DNA of 64,000 bases from Mariannaea sp. PMI_226 (Eukaryota > Ascomycota > Sordariomycetes > Hypocreales > Nectriaceae): positions 2,418,001 to 2,482,000 of the forward strand of contig JANFOG010000007.1 in NCBI GenBank assembly GCA_024336345.1. Direction: 5' to 3'. Of the stretch, positions 11,230 through 22,421 are shown piece by piece. Both the position numbers and the translations under genes were made by a program. Numbering within the stretch: the stretch's first letter is position 1; every line of letters begins with the position of its first letter. The notes below the pieces were generated by a model, which was given only the letters and a program-made list of their open reading frames with translations, was not told where the DNA came from and did no database searches.

Positions 11230-11998
11230 GTTGGCAAAATGCGTTCTCAAGGAGTTTGGTGAATGTAAGTGGGAGACTTGAATCAATCACTGTGAGAAGC
11301 GAAGCTTGAGGTTCTCTGTATTTGCTTGTAATGCAGCGGATAGTCAATCAAATGCGACCTTTTATTTATATTTGCTCCTTGTCCGATCGGGACGCCTCTT
11401 TGGCAATTTCATACGACACACCACTGGGGTGCAGCAGATACCTTTACCCTGTGGATATGTCACGCAACCATGCCGACTAGCCGATGTTCCAAGTCTAGTG
11501 CGGTTAGTTCTAGCGAAAACCATCCACCCCGATCTAGAAGAGCAGGCCGAAGTTGCGGAAAAAAAAAAAAGTGCCTGGTTTGTCGAAATATGGAGACACG
11601 GAAATAGGGCTGCTCTTAGTATATGCCAACCGTTTCGCTAACGTAAGGCTGGACTATGCCCAATGATTTGCAATGAAGACGCCCACGTGCACCTGTTGGA
11701 AGACTTACTATGGGTATCTTTTGGAGGTTCACATAGCAAATCTTGGAAAATGGCCAAATCATGATCGATTTCCAAGACACGACGAAGTCTGTGCCCAGCT
11801 TCAAAGGAGTCGCCTCGCGAACCCTTTCGGTGTAGGGTGAGAAAGATGGGTTGGAAGGTCAAGCAGTCGCTTCATATGTCAAATCAAATAGCTGCGCTCT
11901 GTTCACCTACATAAGTTCAGAATTCCCCCCCGAACTTTTCAATGATATGCTCTTTTCATCAATCTCTTCTCCATGCTCATTGCCTCAAAACTAGCAGA
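11230..11998. other. Bidirectional promoter between PhyH dioxygenase and MFS transporter
   Basis: A 769-bp divergent intergenic region, so the enzyme and the transporter could share control. Holds the CACGTG at 11684-11689 and an A-run of 12 at 11560-11571. No coding gene recognised; open frames on both strands overlap each other and lack features. Confidence 0.6.
11684..11689. promoter_or_regulatory. CACGTG box in the divergent PhyH/MFS promoter
   Basis: Perfect palindromic E-box, 455 bp from the dioxygenase start and 310 bp from the transporter start. It is a candidate phosphate-starvation (Pho4/NUC-1) site by analogy, with the same core as the box before the HD oxygenase. Confidence 0.35.
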
Positions 11999-13675
11999 AT
12001 GAAAGAACAAGATACCAAAGAAATGCCGGCAGCTGTTGTTAGCTCCCAAGACGAGGAACAGCCCAAGGCTGGGACTTCTCCCAATACTATGATCACCAAG
12101 GCCACCCGCACGTCAGCTATCACTATGGTGCTAGTGAGCGGTCTGGCACTTTTCTCGGATGGATACAACGCCCAGATCATTGGATACATGAATCCTGTCT
12201 TTGCCAAGTTATATCCAGACAGTTTTTCCAGCATCATCAAGACCAGACTCTCCAATGCGTTCCTCATTGGCGAAATCCTTGGCATGTTGTTCTTTGGCTA
12301 TACCATTGATAAACTTGGCCGGCGCACTGGAATTATATTTGCGACTTTGCTCCTAGTGCTCGGCATCATACTTGCCACAGCCGCTCACGGAAACACTGAA
12401 CTTGGAATGTTTTGGATGATGATTGTTGGTAGAGGTGTTGCCGGCTTTGGTGCTGGAGGTTAGTCGAACAAATTAGTTTCTCGTCTCTAAGAGAAGTTGA
12501 CTAACTATCTATACGCAGGAGAATATCCCACGTGCGGTACGGGTAGTGCGGAAGCCTCAGACGAGACGCCGTATGTGCGACGCCGACGTGGACTGTTGGT
12601 TGCTACTGCCACAGACTTTGCCATCGATTTTGGCTTTGTCAGTGCGGGCATTATAGCACTGATCGTTCTGGCAGCCTATCACCAACACGTCAATGACGGA
12701 GTATGGCGCATCAACTTTGGCATCGGGTTTGTTCTGCCACTGGGTCTTTTGTTTCTTCGACTTCGCCTGATCAATTCAACCCAATACCAAAAGCACGCGA
12801 TGAAGAAAGATATCCCTTACTTGCTTGTGCTGAAGAGATATTGGAAGCCTATGCTTGGAACATCTTTGGCTTGGTTTTTTTATGACTTTGTGGTGAGTAA
12901 AATCGACTGTGCTAGGCAGAAATCAAAGGCACACTTCCATCTACGAGGATCATTGCTGATAGACTATCAAAGACCTATCCATTTGGCATCTTCAGTTCGA
13001 CCATTATCGGCAGCTTAAACCCTAGTAACACGCTTCTGCAAAACATCGGATACGGTACCGTAGTCAATTGTTTTTATCTGCCTGGTTGCATCGTCGGTGG
13101 CTTCCTCATGGATCGCATCGGCCGCAGGCAGACAATGACCTTGGGCTTCTTTCTCTGGGCAGTTATGGGGTTCATTTTAGGCGGAGCACTCAATCCCATT
13201 CAATCCGTTTTCCCCCTATTTGTGGTGCTCTACGGTATCTTCAATTCTCTTGGAGAGATGGGTCCAGGGGTAAGTTCCACAACCGTTCCCACCATCGTTA
13301 TAAACAAGATTTGAATTAGGGCATAATTAACAAGTAATTGAACAGGTTGCGACTTTTCTGTGTGCTGCAGAATCGTTTCCAACGCCTCTAAGGGGACACT
13401 TTTTGGGCTTTGCGGCAGCTATGGGGAAAGCCGGAGCTGCCATTGGCACTCAGGTCTTTACACCCATTCAAAACTCCTTTTCCGATGAACAAAAAGGTAT
13501 CCAAGCAGTATTTCTCATCGGAGCTGCCTTCGCCGCGGTTGGCGGAATCATTGCGTGGTTTCTTATTCCCGACAGAGAGAGAGATCTGGAGAATGAAGAT
13601 GCTCGATTTCGCGTGTATCTGGAGGAGAATGGCTATGAGGGTTCGTTTGGTGACCTTTCAGTATTGGAAAAGTAG
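11999..13675 (+). CDS. MFS transporter, GIT1/phosphate-H+ symporter-like
   Basis: Four exons, 11999-12458, 12519-12892, 12973-13269 and 13346-13675, join in frame to about 486 residues with roughly twelve hydrophobic segments. Features: the first membrane helix with FSDGYNAQIIGYMNP, the MFS loop motif GYTIDKLGRRTG, GRGVAGFGAGGEYPTCGTG, a second DRIGRRQT loop, and AAESFPTPLRGHFLGF in the C-terminal half. The SDGY motif and GGEYP are typical of the phosphate:H+ symporter group that includes yeast Git1, a glycerophosphodiester permease. It is divergent from the PhyH dioxygenase across 769 bp, so import of a phosphonate or phosphodiester for the two neighbouring oxygenases is a reasonable inference. 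The third exon boundary (acceptor at 12972) is the least certain. An in-frame Met at 11942 would extend the N-terminus by 19 residues. Confidence 0.88.
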
Positions 13676-15251
13676 TCGACACTATGTTTCGCTAAGTGTC
13701 AGCTAAGAGGATCAAGTCTAGGATGAATACCCTAATCTTTAGAGCCCTACGAGGATAATATCGGCATGATTAGGAGTTCACCTTACTAATATGGCGCTTA
13801 TGGCTTCCTTAAAGCCAGATACTCTTGTAGATTAGAGAGTTAATCAAGAAACAGTGCTGCAAGCTAAACCTTTTACATAAGAAACTCCTCTACCTCGGCT
13901 AGTAAATACTTATATGATTCAGTTTGCATAAATTCCCTGTTTGCGGCTGCGATATGGAAAGTTCATGCCTCATCATAACACGCCCAGCTGGGTTGCGCTC
14001 TCTGAGAAAAATGCCACTCTGGCTGAATATAATTGGACATTAATAGTGTGTAAGCTCGGAGTAATATGCGATATGGCCATGCCTTTAGTAGTTGCAAATG
14101 AGCTCCATTTGTATATCTTTGAGTTCCCTGCAAGTCTCATCAAGGAAGAGATGGTGGAAAGCTTTTCAGTAAGCAACAGCCGTGTCACTTCGTTTTCCGT
14201 ACTGTACGACCATTCTCATTTCCCTGGGCTCCTCGCGTCAAATTATTGGAGAACCACAACGCCAGAACGACTGAAGACATTCACGTTTTATTTTGAATAA
14301 AAAACAACGGGTCCCTCTGACGGCAACACAAGTATAGCCATAGGACTAAGTATGATTTTTGAGTGTCGTCATCTTGATAAACCTTCTGTTACCTCATATA
14401 TTATCATTTCGGATAATGACGCCTGGACAGACGGTGTGATTGTATCATAACGCCGATCTAGAATGTACTTCTATGTAGTTTATCAGATTGCGTCGCTTAT
14501 TACGGTGCAGCACTTAACTGCCGACGGCATTTGTTCTGGGCTATTGATGGCGTTCGTGGGCCCTGTCAGTCCCGGGCCATGGTTGGTTGATACGCACCCA
14601 CCCGTACAAAGAGAAATTGGACTTCCACGACTCAGTAAGTTGCTGGTTCCTGGCCAGATTGTGCTAGAGGTGGCCAGTCATATTCAGCGCATGACAGAGG
14701 CCTCCATTGCTCTTAGCCTGCTTGTGTGTATGCTAAGTGGAGGCAGAGGGGCGACAGTCGGTGCAAAACGTGTAATGTCTTTCGCTTGGGGCAAGCAGAG
14801 TCTGAAAATAAACGGGGAAGTATGAAAGCCAAGACACCCCGTCGTGCATGTGTGGAGGGACGCTTATCAGCCAAACCAAGAGGTTAGCGATTTTACCTGG
14901 AAGCTATAGCCCATTTTCTCGCTCTACTATAAAGTCGTGATAAGTGACGATAGCACACCTGGTGTCTCCCAACGTGGGGGTCCGTTTTTCTGGGAAACTG
15001 AGGGCGACTGTCATATCCGAGGCCTTATTGGCCAGAATTGACGACGCCGAAAGTCCTTGCTAGAAGCTGGAATTTATCAGATGAATGAATGAGTAGGGTT
15101 GGGTGATTATTGTTGCATCATAAGGATCTTAAGCTGTCACTTGTGTGGCTCCATAGTCTCTGACGGGTATAAAAACTGTGGTCAGTCTTCCTTGCTCGAC
15201 AAACTAGATCAGTGTCAGGATCCTTGTCTTCCATTGCAAACATTTCAAACC
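13676..15251. other. Gene-poor intergenic region
   Basis: About 1.6 kb with no recognisable gene. Open frames of 119 codons at 13941-14300 and 120 codons at 14463-14825 have no domain, signal peptide or family resemblance and are not called. The right end is the Acr3 promoter. Confidence 0.5.
15168..15174 (+). promoter_or_regulatory. TATA box of the Acr3 gene
   Basis: TATAAAA 84 bp before the Acr3 start codon, a plausible core promoter. Confidence 0.5.
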
Positions 15252-16742
15252 ATGAACACAAGTCACAGCTCTGACCAAGCCTGCTTGATAAATGTCACCA
15301 TGGTCGGGCTTTCGGAAAAGCTGGCCAGCAGCGAGCTTGCCCAAGATCCCCCATCCTCTCTCCAATCCCTCACGTCCTTCAACTGCTCCCCTGTCCAAAA
15401 CAACCAGACTTCAAGCACGCCGAACAACAGTGGTGCAACAACCTCCAACAACAGGGACATTGAGAGCAATATCATTAGTACTGAAAAACTTCAGGGTGGG
15501 AATACTTCAGCCTTTAAGTCTCTTGGCTGGCTGGATCGATTTCTTGCTTTGTGGATTTTCCTGGCCATGGTCGTTGGAATACTTCTTGGCAACTTTGTCC
15601 CTCAGGCCGGGCCAGCCCTAGAGAAGGGCAAATTCATTGGCGTATCAGTGCCTATTGGTATGGACTATGGAAATACTGCATATTGGCCAACAACATATGC
15701 TAACACAAGATATTTGCAGCTATTGGTCTGCTCATCATGATGTACCCCATCTTGTGCAAAGTACGCTACGAGTCTTTGCACGAGATCCTGTCGCAACGTG
15801 GTATCTGGAAACAAATCTTCTTTAGCATTTTTATCAATTGGATTATTGCCCCATTCTTAATGGTAGGTCCATACTGATATATCCCACCTCATGATTCAGT
15901 CATTTGACAACCATTTTGCTAACGAATGCTGAAATCAGTTGGGTCTAGCATGGGCCTTTCTCCCCGACAAGCCGGAATTGCGTGTCGGACTTATTCTTGT
16001 CGGTCTCGCAAGATGTATTGCAATGGTTAGCGCCATCTTCTCCTATCATGAAAGACAAAGCTCACTGTTGACAATTGATGCTTAGGTTCTAATATGGAAT
16101 GGCCTTGCTGGCGGTGATACCGAGTACTGCGCGATCCTTGTGGCAATTAATTCTATTCTTCAAATTGCTCTATATGCGCCAATGTCGGTCTTCTTCATCT
16201 CCATAATCAGCGGGGAGCAAGGTGGTACGAAAGTCTCGTACTCGATCGTTGCCACAAGCGTCGCCGTCTTTCTCGGAATTCCCCTAGGTGCTGCCGTTCT
16301 CACCCGCTTCTCGTTGCGCGCAATAGCAGGAATGGACTGGTATGAGAGCGTATTTATACGCTACGCCTCCCCGTGGTCGCTCATTGGACTGCTCTATACC
16401 ATACTGGTGCTCTTCGCGTCTCAAGGCCATCAGGTAGTTCACCAGATTGTTTCTGTCATCCGCGTTGCCGCCCCTCTTATTATGTATTTTGTTATCATAT
16501 TCTTTACCACACTGCTCATTGCGCGACGCAGTGGATTTGGGTATCAACTTTCAACAACCCAGAGTTTTACCGCCGCCAGTAACAACTTCGAGCTCGCGAT
16601 TGCGGTAGCTATTGCAACGTTCGGGTCCAGTAGCGATCAGGCCCTCGCCTCGACTGTAGGCCCTCTGATTGAGGTTCCAGTTCTCTTAGGGCTTGTTTAT
16701 CTACTCCGTTGGATCTCAAAAAGATGGTCTTGGAAAATTTGA
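15252..16742 (+). CDS. acr3: Acr3-type arsenite efflux transporter
   Basis: Exons 15252-15657, 15720-15862, 15939-16025 and 16086-16742 join in frame. The product is a polytopic plasma-membrane carrier of the bile/arsenite/riboflavin transporter superfamily that expels arsenite (and possibly antimonite). Visible family marks: [19 protein letters not shown] at the first helix, [13 protein letters not shown], the conserved Cys in [19 protein letters not shown] (essential for arsenite transport in studied Acr3 proteins), and near the C-terminus [21 protein letters not shown] hydrophilic Ser/Asn/Thr-rich N-terminal tail of about 85 residues precedes the first helix. No arsenate reductase or arsenic methyltransferase gene is seen beside it. 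Confidence 0.95.
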
Positions 16743-17220
16743 ACTGAATGGGACTGTCCACATTAGTTGAGCCGTCTATTGGAAGTTGAGATATCTGCCC
16801 GTAATTATGATGGTTTGGATTTTGTCAAGAGGTCTGATGCTGAAGATTATGTTGACCTTGAGGCTAAGAATGACCATTCTTCTCACCATCTTATCCCCTG
16901 ATCCTACGGGAGTTGGATCAGCCTATCGGATACACATCACCCTTGTTCATGAGTTACAAGTGAGGAATTGTGATACCATGATTTTTGACAGAAACCGGTG
17001 ATTGTATATTAAGCGAATAACTAAACAGAGATAAATATCAAAACATAAACTAGTTGCAAACCCTTGAGACACGCTAGCTGCTAACTTCCCCACTCGTCCA
17101 TGCTCAATAGTCTTCATGAGTCCAGCTCATTTAAAAAAGACAAAACAAAGGCTGATTCCAAATGAGAATACGCCTCGATAGAGGAGCGGCGACAATGTGG
17201 CGGGAATCGAGACGCGATGC
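16743..17220. other. Convergent intergenic region
   Basis: Lies between the stops of Acr3 and the hydrophobin-like gene. Only 3' flanking sequence seen; no gene recognised. Confidence 0.5.
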
Positions 17221-17654
17221 TTAGTGGCCCTTATGGCCAGAGTTGCCGGAGTCGCTGATGTAGATCGAAGCGTAGCCAAGGCCGGTGCAAGTCGCAGCGC
17301 CGTTCTATAATCAGTTAGTAATGGGCCTTCATGTACGACCAGCCGCCGGCTAGAGCCATTTCTAGAATCCAGGAATTTCTTATCACTTACGTTGTTGTTA
17401 CAGCACACAGCGATAGAGTTGCAGGTGCCGGAGAGGACGGAGCAGTTGAATTTGGAATTGCCACCATCAGAGCCCTTCTTGCCACCATCGGCCTCAGCAG
17501 TACAGCAGTAAGGAGAACCGCTGCTGCACTGGATCTGCTGGACGGAGGCAGGGGGAGGAGCGGGCTTCTCAGGCTTGGGGGGCTTGTAGCCGCCGGGAGC
17601 AGCAACGGCACCGGTGACGGCGACGAGGATGGCGAGCATGGAAGTGAATTGCAT
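17221..17654 (-). CDS. Hydrophobin-like small secreted protein
   Basis: Two exons, 17654-17391 and 17304-17221, split by an 86-bp intron, give 115 residues. A signal peptide (MQFTSMLAILVAVTGAVA) is followed by a Pro/Lys-rich stretch (GGYKPPKPEKPAPPP) and eight cysteines in hydrophobin order C-CC-C-C-CC-C: IQC, PYCC, NC, TC, AVCC, TC. Spacing is 6, 19, 6, 5 and 8 residues between the groups, nearest to class I, but the fourth-to-fifth gap (6) is shorter than usual. The tail is Gly/His-rich (GNSGHKGH). Hydrophobins self-assemble into amphipathic coats on spores and hyphae. The protein could instead be a hydrophobin-related cysteine-rich effector. The last eight-residue gap depends on the splice, which is clear (GTAAGT and TTATAG). 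Confidence 0.8.
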
Positions 17655-18893
17655 GTTGGCGGTTTGTGGAAAAGGAGCTGAAGATCTTGAAGAGAGGTAG
17701 ATGGTAGAGTGAACTGGTCGAGTTGTGATGAAGTTGCTTGTTGATTGTGATGTGTGAGAGTGATGAGGAAAAAAAGTCCTGAGATGTTGAAGGGAACTGG
17801 CCTTCTTATACTTTTTTTAAGATGGCAATTCAGATAATTTCTCTTAACAACTGCCTCTGTAGAATTGAACCAAGGTGTTTGTGAGGCTAGGCTTCTCCGA
17901 GTACCTCGTGTTTCAGCATCTCTTCACCCAGCCGAATGGCACACTATTGCGCACACTAACGGGATCTCCAACTCAAATCTAACTATAGAGACGCGTAGTC
18001 GGGAGGTCCGATCAAGCTCGAAAACACTGTCTACTCTACCAGCTAACCAATGGAAAGAGACTTGGGCTCGAACAGTCTGGATCGAGCATGGCAAGGCCGT
18101 GAGGCTGAGATCCACTTGCTTAGCGCTCGATTGTGTATCTCGTGGACGTATTACAGAGACTAGCGCTATGATAAACGCAATGGATAATGTTTTTAACAAT
18201 CATACAATGGATTGTTATTCGTCAAAGCCATCCCAAAGATGAGCAAGACGGGTGAGCCGCGGCTTCGGGGCGCCGCCCCTCCAGTTCCAGACTGGTAGAT
18301 CGAGGCTCCGCATTAGGTTAGTAGTAATCAATGCTGCACATATTGTATAAGGTTAATGGGGATGGATCACACGGAGCTGGTAATCCGATGCTGATCTGGA
18401 CCAACTTTAATGCCGCGACGTCCGCAGCCCGGAAACGATCGTCCTGCGATGGAATGCAAATCGGACAAATCCAGACACATGGTAAGTTAGATGAGGAATG
18501 GAGATCTGAGATAACCTTTTACACTATGTTTCAGATCACAAATCCCTTAGCGCATAGTTTTTCAACCTTAAAGCTGCTGTCACAGCAGCTAGTGGCGCCA
18601 GTGGCTGTCTTGACAGCCGGTTCCTGATGGCACGAGGACGATTCGTGCCTCAGCCTCTTGTATTAACTCCTCCTTCCACAGGCACCAGACACTGGCCACA
18701 TGATCACTTTGTGTAAATTTCTAACGCCTTGTGGTCATTGGATGTTTGAGCCCCTCTTTACCCTGTTGATGCCTTTGGATGCCATCGTGTTGGTGGTGGA
18801 CGTTGGCTGTGTCCATATGATATCGATCTCTATCTTAGGAGAGTTTACACAAAACATCAATTCACACGCCGCAATTTTTAGAAACGGTGACTA
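17655..18893. other. Gene-poor flank of hydrophobin-like gene
   Basis: The left part is the hydrophobin promoter. At 18266-18282 a GC-rich dyad (GGGGCGCCGCCCC) stands out from AT-rich surroundings and resembles the ends of some fungal DNA-transposon relics. No gene recognised; open frames of about 90-125 codons on both strands overlap each other. Confidence 0.4.
17805..17810 (-). promoter_or_regulatory. TATA-like box of the hydrophobin-like gene
   Basis: On the minus strand TATAAG sits in AAAAAAGTATAAGAAGG about 150 bp before the start codon. A near copy of this context (AAAAAGTATAAAGGAG) precedes the small secreted peptide gene near 29.5 kb. Confidence 0.4.
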
Positions 18894-19710
18894 TTAGTTT
18901 CTATTTGCCACTCTCACCGTCATCAGCTCTTGTCTCGAGCTTCCAAAGACTGGAGAGCTGATGGAGTCGAGCCAGCGGCGCCGAGCCACATTGGGTCTCG
19001 ACACAAATCGCCTGTGAAGCAGACTCACAAAAAGTGTTTCAATCACTAGCACACAAGCCGCAGGAAGCCTGATATCTGTGGATATAGCCCAGAGGATATC
19101 GTCTGTCGTTAACGATCCCGGAATATCGGTAACCAGCTCGCAACCGCTTTTCCCTAGATTGCCTTTGTAAGCGGTACAAGTACTTTGAGGCCTCATTCTG
19201 TATCCGCTCCTTCATAATATCTGTTTGAAACAATATGAAGAGACTGTGGCCACCCTTATTCACTCTATCCAGACTATCTTCAATAACATTCTTGATGGCA
19301 AGGTGTCCAGGATATTGCCTACCATAGTTATATTGAATGATGATCCTGCTCATTATAACATCACCCACAAATTCATCCATTTCGGCCATGCGAGGAATTC
19401 CTCCACAAATCCCAACAGGAATGGCGAGCCGGGAACTGGTATAGCTTGGTCGTGGGCTGGCAGTTGTAGCTGCTGCACTGTTGATACCTGTCCTGGGGAG
19501 TGTAACTAGGACGACATGGTGAATTGTGATGCGAGCAGTCATATAGGTGTTTGCGTTGCCATCCGCTTCTCCATAGCGATCGCATACCTAGTCCCAGAAT
19601 TGGCTGAAGGCCAAAGTGACAACATTAGCTTCGCGGGGCAAAGTGCAGATGATGGCGATGCGGAAATGGGAGCGGCCAGCAGGCGGCTGTGAGTCCGTCA
19701 TTGTGTGCAT
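18894..19710 (-). pseudogene. Nucleoside-phosphorylase-domain (fungal NLR-type) protein relic
   Basis: Read on the minus strand from a Met at 19710, the frame matches the N-terminal purine nucleoside phosphorylase-like domain found in fungal NLR-like and related proteins: HFRIAIICTLPREANVV, then FSQFWD, an in-frame TAG at 19590-19588 where homologs have an acidic residue, CDRYGEADGNANTYMTARI, HHVVLVTLPRTGINSAAA, RLAIPVGICGGIPRM, FVGDVIMS and IIQYNYGRQYPG. The frame stops at 19039. A short continuation resembling the sequence after this domain (DIPGSLTTDDILWAIS) lies in another frame, so at least one frameshift is also present. In intact proteins the domain is followed by NACHT and repeat modules, and none is seen here. 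This looks like a truncated, inactivated copy; a functional start downstream of the TAG would remove the first strand of the fold. Confidence 0.78.
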
Positions 19711-21733
19711 GTTGTACACTAGATGCAAGAAAAGAAAACCAGACATCAAAAGGAGGTTGTAGCCTCAGTCTACCATGTGAGTGGCTGATGCCGAATGTAT
19801 TTGCATGAATGGATGCATTTGCATTTCAGCTCCGGCCGCATCCCATATCCTCTTGAGGAGACCAAACAACTCAATACTAAGCACGGGCCAGGTTGCTATC
19901 ACCATGGCAGAAACACGGGGGACACGACCCGTGAGACGTCAGTCACAGTCAATCAACACCCCACGCCTTTGTTAACTGTAGATCTAACGCGATTGTTACA
20001 TACTACTTATGGCAGTTCTTTTAATCTTTCTATGTGTCGGGTTTGTTGTAACGGCCAGCTTTTCGCCTATCATAGATACATGCTTAATTACGTGAAGTAC
20101 ATGGGATAATATCGACGGACAAGGATGGGACTAAATGGACATCCGGACAGATTCTCTTATTGGTACTTCTTACCAATCCAATCATAGCCATGATGCAAAT
20201 ATTTCACGCCTACCTCTTTCGCAAAAGGGAGTCTGGTGCTTGGTGCTCGAAGGAGACTCTTAGCTAACAAGACAGCAAGACATTTTCCGACTGTCTATTC
20301 CAGGCCGTCGTTGGATATGAACAATAGCCTCTTGACTGATATCGACCCTTGTAAACGAACAGTCCAAGTACATATCAATGTAATTCCGCGGCATTGTGTT
20401 CCTCATAACAACGGGACTGAAATTGTTAGTGTAGGCTTTCCACACTCTGCAAAGAATATACAAGTTATTGGGCTACATACTCGGAACTAGGTCTAAACTC
20501 CACCATTTGTTATGATGAGCCGAACCAACACCCACGAGGCCATGAGAGACCAGCGATAGAATCGATCGCCACAATGGGATCATCATTGCTAATTATGTTT
20601 GCTTCTCATTCCCCTCCAACAGAGATATTGAAAACTTCGGTCCGATACAAAGCTCGGGTTTTTACGGGTTATCATGTGTAATACCCATGCATTTCTCATC
20701 TGCTGTCATTAGTACTCCGTTGCTATTGTAACAGGCCCAGTAACACCATGCTCCATAATTCAACTTTCCCGTGGTCTGAGTTGACTAACCTATGCCAATG
20801 TAACTTTTCATAACATTTTATGGAAATTCTCAGGCCCAGGCTCTATGGTTCAGTATGGTTAATTCTCTAGTAGAGCCCTTCTGCCCACTGTGTCTTTCAG
20901 CCGTTCGGCTATGCATGCATAATGCAATTAACATATACATATATCTAAATTTTAGTTTCAAACTTAGAACAAAGATATGTTCGCAAAGTTTTTTTTCATT
21001 TTGTAATAATTTGTAGGAGTCATGTTTTTTAATTGGACTTATTATTGTTCCTTTCTTGATGATAAGGGGCTGGTTTGTGCATCACTTGTTTGTTATTTTA
21101 TATTAGGCGTTAGTCAGGCTTTATAACATGTTTGTAAGGAAGAGGCACTACCGGGGGTTAGAGGTTATTGCCCGTTTTGAGTAAGGACTTGCCTGATATA
21201 TTCATGTGTTCCGCAATTTCCAGCCAATGATTTACTAGAATAGTTTGAGGCCTGAATAGTCGTATTGTATTACTATTTTCCTATTCTGGATTTTTTTGTG
21301 CTGTCTACATTTTTCTGGCATTGATTGGTGATGGCACTATTGCGGAGTATTTTTCCATAGTCAGGTAACTTGGTCTAGCGTCCAATTCGAAAGCGCCAGG
21401 CATAGCTTGGACCGGCATGATCAACTAATAAGAGGGACTAACAAGATTACACGTGGGCAAGGCAGGGCAATTTTGGACAATATTAACCTGGGATATTTGT
21501 GTGACGGGCTGTTTAAGTGTAGCGAAAGTTCAACAGGAAACAGCTCAGATTGGATAGAGGTGATATGATTTGTTCGGACCAGATAAGTTGATTGTTGAGT
21601 AGCCGCATAATCATCGTTTGTGGACGTTAACGATATAAGATCCCATTGCTTAGAGCAGATAGGACGATGTGCTACTAGCTACTTAGTTTCAGCTCCCTTT
21701 TAAGAGCAGATAAGAAGTTAGCAATCTTTGATG

Positions 21734-21852
21734 GTAAATAGCATTTGACATGAATGAACAGAGAATCCCTAACAACCCTTGAATGGTGGTGTCACGGGGC
21801 GAACAAACAAGAGAATCCCATTTGAAAGTCCTTTTCAATGAATGCTATTTAC
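21734..21852. repeat. 12-bp perfect inverted repeat enclosing 9-bp direct repeats
   Basis: GTAAATAGCATT at 21734-21745 is repeated inverted at 21841-21852. Inside, GAGAATCCC occurs at 21761 and 21811, 50 bp apart. The arrangement could be the remnant of a small non-autonomous element or chance; no terminal duplication was identified. Confidence 0.4.
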
Positions 21853-22421
21853 TCTTCCATGCAGTCTCCTAAACCTTCCATCTTGTATGTGCCTAGAAAT
21901 GCCATGATATACAATCCCAATTTCAATTCCTACCAGACTCTAGGGTAGTGGGTCTGAAGCCTTCCAGGCTGACTAAAATGCATGAATTGTCACCCTCAGA
22001 TGTGGGTTTATCTGATGTGGAACCTCAGTGCACCCCAGAATTACTATTCACGTCGATCACGTTATAAGCCTAGCAGCTGAATGTCTCTGATTGATAGTGA
22101 CCAGTGCTATGCCCTTTCTGAACCATAGGCTCACAACTTTAGACGGTCCAGACCAACCATCTAAGTTGGTCACCGAAACCTGAACCATGCCAGCTGTGGA
22201 ACCTGCTCAGTAATAGCGGTCAAACGCTAGGTCATCGACACCACCAATCTCCTTAGTTTTCAAATCCCGAGGTCTGACACTTTAAGCCCCAAGGAGCGGA
22301 GATTTCGTCGTCTATATATGTATTCGGTCACCAGAAGCGGTAGGGTGATTGGGATTTCGGCCTAATGCTCGCTCTTTCAGTCTGAGGTGGCTAAATACTC
22401 GATGGAAATGGTGTTGAGGCA

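Noticed and set aside
14463..14825. 120-codon open frame
   Set aside because: No domain, signal peptide, plausible splice context or family resemblance.
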